Shown here one piece after another: positions 12,401-20,400 of a stretch of DNA of 64,000 nt. The stretch is from positions 8,332,515 through 8,396,514 of the forward strand of contig NC_064048.1 in NCBI RefSeq assembly GCF_932526225.1, written 5' to 3'. The notes beneath the pieces are model-generated. The model made no database searches, was not told where the DNA came from, and was given only the letters and a program-made list of their open reading frames with translations. Source of the DNA: Nematostella vectensis. Lineage: Eukaryota > Cnidaria > Anthozoa > Actiniaria > Edwardsiidae. Made by a program: the position numbers and the translations under genes. The first letter of the stretch is position 1. Every line of letters begins with the position of its first letter.

Positions 12401-14461
12401 TAATTTAGTAATGTCACTGATGGTCGGTAAATCCTCCAGATCTTTAATAAGGGCGCGGTGGACTCTAATGTCCTTTTCATAGGTATTTTGTAGAATCCTT
12501 TTTGCCTCTTCGTAGCCCTCAGGGGTGTGGGGTAAGCCTAAAATATCATCCCTTGGTTTCCCTTTCACTAATTCTAATAAGTAATTAAATTTGCTTATCT
12601 GTGCTATGGTTGATCCATCCACCTCCACCGTGTACTGATTCCAGAACCTTGTCCAGTCCTTATAATCTCCTTCAAATGGCGTGATGGTGTACTTTTGTAG
12701 TTTGACCGCTTGAACCATTCCGGGTTTCCCTGGACTGCTTTCAACCATTCCACTATTTCCAGCCTTAGCAGCCAAATCTCTGAACTTCTTTTTCATTGCA
12801 AGCTCCTTTTCCATTTCTTCCTCCTTCTCCTGATCTCTTGCGTTCTCCAGTCTCTTCTTTATTTCGAGTCGCATCTCCCTAAAAGGCTGGATTTCCGCTT
12901 TCGCTTTAGCACTCCACTCCTGAATGTAGCTAAGTTCCTTCTCGTTATCGAGTAAATAATCCGCCGTAGCATCCTTGACTTTCTCCAAACTCTTGATGAT
13001 GCTCTCTGCACTCTCCAATGCGATTTCTAGCTCTCCAGTATCCTTGGTTGTAGACATTATATCCTTTAGTTTGATATCGGCAAGTCCAATGTGCTTGGTG
13101 AACTTCTCTTCGGTTGTCATGTTTTCAAACTCCCTCGTTGGTTGAATTCCTCTCGCAAAACTCGCAGAAATGTAGCCGCACCGGGCGTTAAAACTCCTCA
13201 GATATGTGTCCTGGCGTGGTCGCCACTTTTGGTGTCGGGGACAACCAAATAAACTCACTTATATTCTCTTTACTTTATTTCTTGATCACAAACTCTCCGT
13301 AGTAATAGTACACTCGCATCTCAACTCTAGGGGCACAACCCCCTTTTTTATTTATCTCGAATTACAACATGATCACATAACAAAACTAAATATGTAACGT
13401 AATACAGTATTACAAAGTAACGCAATCTTGCGGGTTTTCTACTTCCGGACACCCTCCCCCCATTTATGTGTCTACAGCAGCATAAATGTTCACATCACAC
13501 TCATATTTCTCTTTTTCTAAACGTAAAACTTACGGAAAGAGTTCGATTTTACGGCAGTCTCCAATAAAAGCGCTCAATTTGAAAAGGTTTCCCAAACGAT
13601 TTTTTACTTTCGAGCACAGGAACTCATCAATCAACTATCAAACTTGGTATAGAGCAGGATATTTTGCTGTTTTGGTCGATTTTTGCGATGCGACGTCTCG
13701 CTAACAAAACAAATTGAAGTTTCAAACTCCGCGCGGCCATTTTGAATATTTGCATAATAAGTAGGTACATCGATATAACCAAAAATAGTAATGTACGGCA
13801 CTGTAAACTGTTTAGTAAACACCACTAGAATACAAATGCTGGACTTCTTTCTCTGATGATTTAAGTATACTCAGTAGTGTATTAAAAAGATCACAACAAT
13901 TAAAAAAACACTACCATTTATTACTTATTTATACTTAAATTCAACTTATAGTAGCTTGTAAATAGAATTAAAACTTCACACACCACAAAACAATCTTGTT
14001 TTTTTGGTTTGGATCGGGTATTCGTACCAAGACGCAGGGGCCTAAAGTGGTGTGGTAGTGAGGTGGGTGTAATCGTATGGTATGGTGATGTTGGATGTTG
14101 GTTGCATCACTTACATCACCCTAATCACCTTGCATCACTTAAATCACCCTAATCACCTTGCACCACTTACATCACCTTAATCACCTTGCATCACTTACAT
14201 CATCTAATCACCTTGCACCACTTACATCACCCTAATCACCTTGTACCACTTACATCACCCTAATCACCTTGCATCACTTACATCATCTAATCACCTTGCA
14301 CCACTTACATCACCCTAATCACCTTTCACCACTTACATCACCTCAATCACCTTGCATCACCCTAATCACCTTGTATCACTTACATCACCCTAATCACCTT
14401 GCATCACTTACATCACCCTAATCACCTTGCATCACTTACAACACCCTAATCATCTTGCACC

Positions 14462-14499
<38 letters not shown>

Positions 14500-17400
14500 G
14501 TTTGGGTCGGGTATTCGTACCAAGACGTAGGGGCCTAAAGTGGTGTGGTAGTGAGGTTGGTGTGATCATGTGGTATGGTAATGTTGGAGGGTGATGGTGA
14601 AGGATGGCTAGTATGGCAATGCAGAGTGGAGGCGGTAGTAATGTAATTACGGTAAAGAGGTGGATAGGTTAGACTAGTAGGTGGTGGAGGGTGGTGAAAA
14701 GGTAAAGTGGGACTAAAGAATAGGTTGTGATAGTGTGTGGTGGGTAGGTGAAAAAGAAAAGATAATAATAATGTGGTGTGATGTGGAGATGGCTAATGGC
14801 TGTGTTGGTGGGGGAAAAAAATTAGTATGGTGTATAGGTGAGAGTGGTTGTGAGGGGGATGTGGAGTAGATAAGGCTTATAATTAAGCGTGATGGGTCTA
14901 TGTGTTTAAAATGGTGGTGGTGTTGAGGACGGTTGAAAATTTGTGAGGTTATGGTGTAGATGTAGGTGATGATGTATCGTTATGATGTTAGGTGATTGTA
15001 AGGTGTTGGACTTTTGGTTTGGATAGGGTATTCGTACCAAGACGTAGGGGTCTAAAGTGGTGTGGTAGTGAGGTGGGTGTGATCATGTGGTATGGTAATG
15101 TTGGAGGGTGATGGTGACGGATGGCTAGTGAGGCAATGCAGAGTGGAGATGGTGGTAATGTAATTACGGTGAAGAGGTGGATAGGTAAGACTAGTAGGTG
15201 GTGGGGGGTGGTGAAACGATAAAGTGGGACTATAGAATAGGTTGTGGTAGTGTGTGGTGGGTAGGTGAAAAAGAAGAAATAATAATAGTATGGTGTGGTG
15301 TAGAGATGTGGAGTAGATAAGGCTTATAGTTAAGCGTGATGGGTCTATGTGTTTTAAAATGGTGGTGGTGCGGGGGACGATTAAAATTTGTGAGGTTGTG
15401 GTATAAATGTGGGTGGTAATGTATTGTTGTGAGGTGATCGTAAGGTGTTGGTTTGTGGGTAGGTAAGGTGGGTGATAGGGTGTGGTCGTTTGTAGTTGGG
15501 TTTTGTGCTGTGGGGTAAATGTTTGTATGGTGTGGTGTTGGAGGGGGCGCTGGTTGTAGGAGTAGTGGCTGCTGTAGGGTGTGGTTGGTTTGCTGTGTTG
15601 TAGGGTGAGTAGTGTTGTTGCCATGGGAAGGGGGGGGGGGGTTGTGGTTTTTGTGTTGGCAGGGGTCTGGCTTGTGTAGGGTGTGTTAGGTGTGTATGTA
15701 TAGGTGAGAGTGTAGGGAAGTGTGAGGGGGGGAGGAAGTGTATGTGTAGGTGTGTGGGGCTTAGGTGGGTGTTGGTGTTGTGCTGGGGTATGGGATAATC
15801 GTGGTGGGTTGTATGATGGCGTGGTATGGGTGAAGTGGGTATGGGGCTGTTTGTGGGGTGAGGGATGAGGGGGTGCTTGTTGTGGGGTAGGTGGGTGGTT
15901 GGGTGCGGGTGATGCGGGTAGGGGGATGCTAGGGTGGTTAGCCAGTTATGAGGGGGGAGAGAAAGGGGGTTGTGACATGTATAGAGCTGGGTGGTAGTAG
16001 TGGGTGGGTGTGTTGTGTGGTGAGGATAGAGTAAGATATAATTTGTGAGAGGGATGTGGGTATGTATGTTTTGTACTATGTGTAGGAGGGAGGGTGGTTG
16101 TGGGTTTGGTTGTGTGTTTTTTTGGGGTGTGTGGTGTTGGGGGAGTGGGGTAGTGTGGGGGTCTGTATGCCTAGGGGTGGTGGTGGTGGCATGTTGGGGT
16201 TAAGTTGAATTGTGTAGGTGGGGTAAGGGGTGTGGGGTACAGGGGGGGAGTGAGCTAGTGGTGTGAGGTGGGTATGGGGGGTGTGGGTAGTAGGTTTTTG
16301 GTTTGGATCGGGTATTCGTACCAAGACGTAGGGGCCTAAAGTGGTGTGGTAGTGAGGTGGGTGTAATCGTATGGTGTGGTGATGTAGGAGGGTGATGGTG
16401 AGGGATGGCTAGTAAGGTAATGTGGAGTGGAGATGGTAGTAATGTAATAACGGTGGGGGGGTGGATAGGTTAGACTAGTAGGTGGTGGAGGGTGGTGGAA
16501 AGATAAAGTGGGACTATAGAATAGGTTGTGGTAGTGTGTGGTGGGTAGGTGAAAAAGAAAAAAATAGTAATAATATGGTGTGGTGTGGAGAGGCTAATGG
16601 CTGTGTTGGTGGGGGAAAAAATTGGTATGGTGTATAGGTAAGAGTGGTGGTGAGGGAGATGTGGAGTAGGTGTAGTTGTGGGAACTATTAGGTATGAAAT
16701 AGTATATCATGATCGTTACTATGACAACACGGAGCATGAATATAATGCCTAAATGATGTAAAAAATGAACAGGAAATATGTCCAAAAGGTGTCGAAAAAT
16801 CCACCAAAAATGATAGAATAGTTTACGTTACAGCGGAAGTAATTGTAAAACAAATTGTAGCGCAGAAATATTATAAGAAACAATATAATGAGACTAAAGA
16901 AAACAAAGAAAACTGACTTTTGGTTTGGATCGGGTATTCGTACCGAGACGTAGGGGCCTAAAGTGGTGTGGTAGTGGGGTGGGTGTAATCGTATGGTATG
17001 GTGATGTTGGAGGGTGATGGTGAGGGATGGCTAGTAAGGTGATGTGGAGTGGAGATGGTGGTAATGTAATTACGGTGGGGAGGTGGATAGGTAAGACTAG
17101 TAGGTGGTGGAGGGTGGTGGAAAGATAAAGTGGGACTATAGAATAGGTTGTGGTAGTGTGTGGTGGGTAGGTGAAAAAGAAAAAAATTAGTAATAATATG
17201 GTGTGGTATGGAGATGGCTAATGGCTGTGTTGGTGGGGGAAAAAATTGGTATGGTGTATAGGTCAGAGTGGTGGTGAGGGAGATGTGGAGTAGGTGTAGT
17301 TGTGGGAACTATTAGGTATGAAATAGTATATCATGATTGTTACTGTGACAATATGGAGTATGAATATAATGCCTAAATGATGTAAAAAATGAACAGGAAA

Positions 17401-20400
17401 TATTTCCAAAAGGTGTCAAAAAATCCACCAAAAATAATAGAATAGTTTCTGTTACAGCGAAAGTAATTGTAAAATAAATTGTAGCGCAGAAATATTATAA
17501 GAAATAATATAATGAGACTAAAGAAAACAAAGAAAACTAACTTTTATGGGTTAAGAATAGAACGGAAGTGACGTAGCACTAATGCATATACGGTAAGTTA
17601 ATTATGCGAACAAATTTAGAACGAACTAACGCTTTGACACAAGCCGATGCGTCACCATGAGGTAGATAAGTTCACGTGAATGATGCGAATTTGTACGGAA
17701 AATATGTGTATTGATGGAGTTACATGAAAGACAAAGGGTTCTAACAGCGATGGCAAAAGGTTAGAGTGTAGAATGATGCCGCACGTATTATAGGAACGGA
17801 GATAATTGCTTGTTTAAACTCGAGTGACCTCGTGCCTGACCCGACGAGTGAACTGTTAGTAAAGCAATTCACAAAGCAGAAACCAGCCTGGAGTTGTGCA
17901 CAAGAACAAAATCATTCCCCAGAAAAGAATGTAAAACAGACCCAACAGATCTCCCCCACCCATAATGAGGTCGCACTTGTTATAGGAACGGAGACAACTG
18001 TTTGCTAAAACTCGAGTGGCCTCGTGCCTGATACGATGAACAAATTGTAAGTGAAGCAATTAACAAAGCGGAAACCAGCTTAAAAATGTGTATCGGAACA
18101 AAATCATTCTACAGGAAAGAATGTAAATAAAAACTTAAATGATTGTAATAAACGGAGAAGTTATTGTGTAAGGTTATGTTCGGGTGGTTAAGATTATGGG
18201 TTATGAGACTACGGGTTAAGGTTGTTATGAGAGTCCGATCATGCGTTTGCTCCTTTTTTGCATAAATCACGTTGGTTTCGTAGCTTTATTTCTACTGAGA
18301 ATCTTTTTTACACATTCTATCGGACTAGAAGGTGGAGTTGGCATTTTTATACATCAAGAAGCGCATTGAAACCTCTCCCCTCTGCATTTTGTACTTGACT
18401 CGGGCCGCCATCTTGAATTTGATTCTCACTCCACGGCGGTTGATTGACAAATGAGCCGATGCTTCCAATGGAAGCACCCTTTTATACCGCGCCTTCGTGT
18501 TTAAAAACAAACTACATAGGAATTTTGGTAAAATAAATCAAATTTAATTGCCTTTTTGTTCAATCTGAGCTTGGCTTCCAATGGGTGAGACTTAATAATT
18601 TAACTTGATCATGACTGAAATTAGAACCTCTTTGTACTTGGTTTTGTTATAGTTTCATAGTTATAGTGGCACTGCCTAAAAGCGGAGCCAGCATGACGTT
18701 TTTCAGCATAAACTTGTGTAGAACCCCCCTTCCCTGCACTTTTATTATGCATAATGTTCCACCACCCACAAAAACTGCACCATATGTAAAACATATAAAG
18801 ATTGCATGTTCTATAAATACTGCAATTATTATTAAAAGGTGTCCTCCAACTCCTCCTGGGGAATACCTAGAACAAATATGTTTTTTGTTCTAGGTAAAAA
18901 AAAAGTATTTATTGACATTACTAAGGATATCATTAACTAAACTATACTTGATAGACAAGTGATACAGCAAAATTAGCAAAATAAATTTATGCTTTGATTA
19001 ACAGGGAAGGCGTTCAGGTGTGAAGGGAGGTCATATTTATTTTCAAATGAGGATCAATTAAAGTTCCTTACAAAAAACTGGGTGCTATTTTATTCTCTTC
19101 AAAATTAAAAACAATAAACAAATACATATCAAATTTCTATACATTTATACGTATATCAGCAAATCACACTATCATAGTGGATTTGAGGTAAAAGTACTCA
19201 TTCCCTGCCTGTACTGTCCCAATTCCTTCTACTTCTTTAAATTACTTTAATTAACTTGCAAAGATAGGGCTTTATCATTTTCTTTCTCTTGTGTAAGTTT
19301 TAAAGTAAGCAATTCAAATATTGGAAGAATAACTTTATTAACCTTCTCTCTTGTGCTTTAGAATGTTACTTTACTAAGGGTGGATTAAAAGCACTCCAAC
19401 ATATTTGAAAAACTTCTTAGTACATTATTTTATTATACAGTTAAAAACCACATATAAGAATCTGTTAATCTTTTAACCTAAAATTATCAAATTAGAATCC
19501 TTTTTATAAGCATCTATTTAGCCTATAATTTGAAATAGGTTGAAATGGGAAAATTGATTTCTAAATAGTTTTAAATCTTAAGGGATCATATAGGAGACCT
19601 GTTTTTGTTTTTTATGATTAGCTTACTACCTCAGTGAGTCATTGTAATAGCAAGAGACTATGTATGAACCTAAATAGCCTAAATGTCACTAACCACACAT
19701 TATACAAGAACCTGTCAGCCTAACTTGGAAAAAAAACTCTGGTTCATTTTTTAGAACAATTTTTCCATTAAAATAATATCTTACTTTTTGTTACTTTATA
19801 TGTGTTTATTTTTGGTGACCTACATTCAATACCAATGTGTTATATGTACATCCTGCCCTGGGTCATGCCTTTCAGCCAGCAGCTTGTGTCTCAGCTTGAT
19901 TTCAGAATCTCTGGCTGAGATTAACCTAAAGAAGTTTGGAGAAAAGCATTTAAGAAAAAAAACTGGTAATTTCCTTACAATACAAATATTATACCACAAA
20001 AACCTATTCATAAAACCTAAAACTAAAAATAGGATACAAATGTTATACCCCAAAAAACTAATTCATAAAACCTAAAACTAAAAATAGTCCCAACTAAAAT
20101 TTTCTAAAATGATACCCATAACAGAAAATGAACATATGAACTTTGCTGTCTCATAAAGCTCTATGATCTGATGAGCAAGAGTTTGAAAGAGCTTTCATAG
20201 TAGAAGCTGCAGAAGGAAAAAAAAAAACATTGCTTTTGAGCAAATTGCTCCTCTAGAAAAAAGCTGTCTTGGCTTTCTATGAAACCTAATTTTTACTTTT
20301 GGACCACATTATATTGTGACATGAGGAAAAAAAGTTTTTTTAAGGTTTGTAAAAACATTGAGGTACCAAGGGTTATTGAAAATATTGTAAGTGGTATGAA

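Larger units (their letters stand above)
7700..13491 (-). mobile_element. BEL/Pao LTR retrotransposon, recent but defective
   Basis: A complete LTR-to-LTR element lying antisense in PLA2 intron 2. The order in its own direction is 5' LTR (13491-13233), tRNA primer site, gag, protease-RT-RNase H, integrase, 3' LTR (7958-7700). The DUF1759-like gag, the YVDD reverse transcriptase and the integrase with a DUF5641-like tail place it in BEL/Pao. The LTRs are 259 bp each, differ at only five positions by eye and show no indels, so insertion was recent. Two defects are seen: a frame break in a G run between gag and pol, and loss of part of the integrase zinc domain. The bases flanking the element (TTTTG and ACATC) do not form a target duplication. 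Confidence 0.95.

Noticed and set aside
13121-13258. Upstream extension of the gag frame
   Set aside because: It runs through the primer site and into the LTR; the Met at 13120 is the better start.
14002-14060. tRNA-derived SINE (B-box-like GGTACGAATACC on the - strand)
   Set aside because: The B-box match is imperfect and no A-box lies at a proper distance.
15052-15624. 190-codon - strand frame rich in Thr, His, Ser and Pro
   Set aside because: It is the complement of the C-poor repeat array. The base bias removes stop codons, and related low-complexity frames appear in the sister units.
16076-16324. Pro/His/Thr-rich - strand frame
   Set aside because: Same cause: biased repeat sequence, no domain, and it crosses a repeat-unit border.
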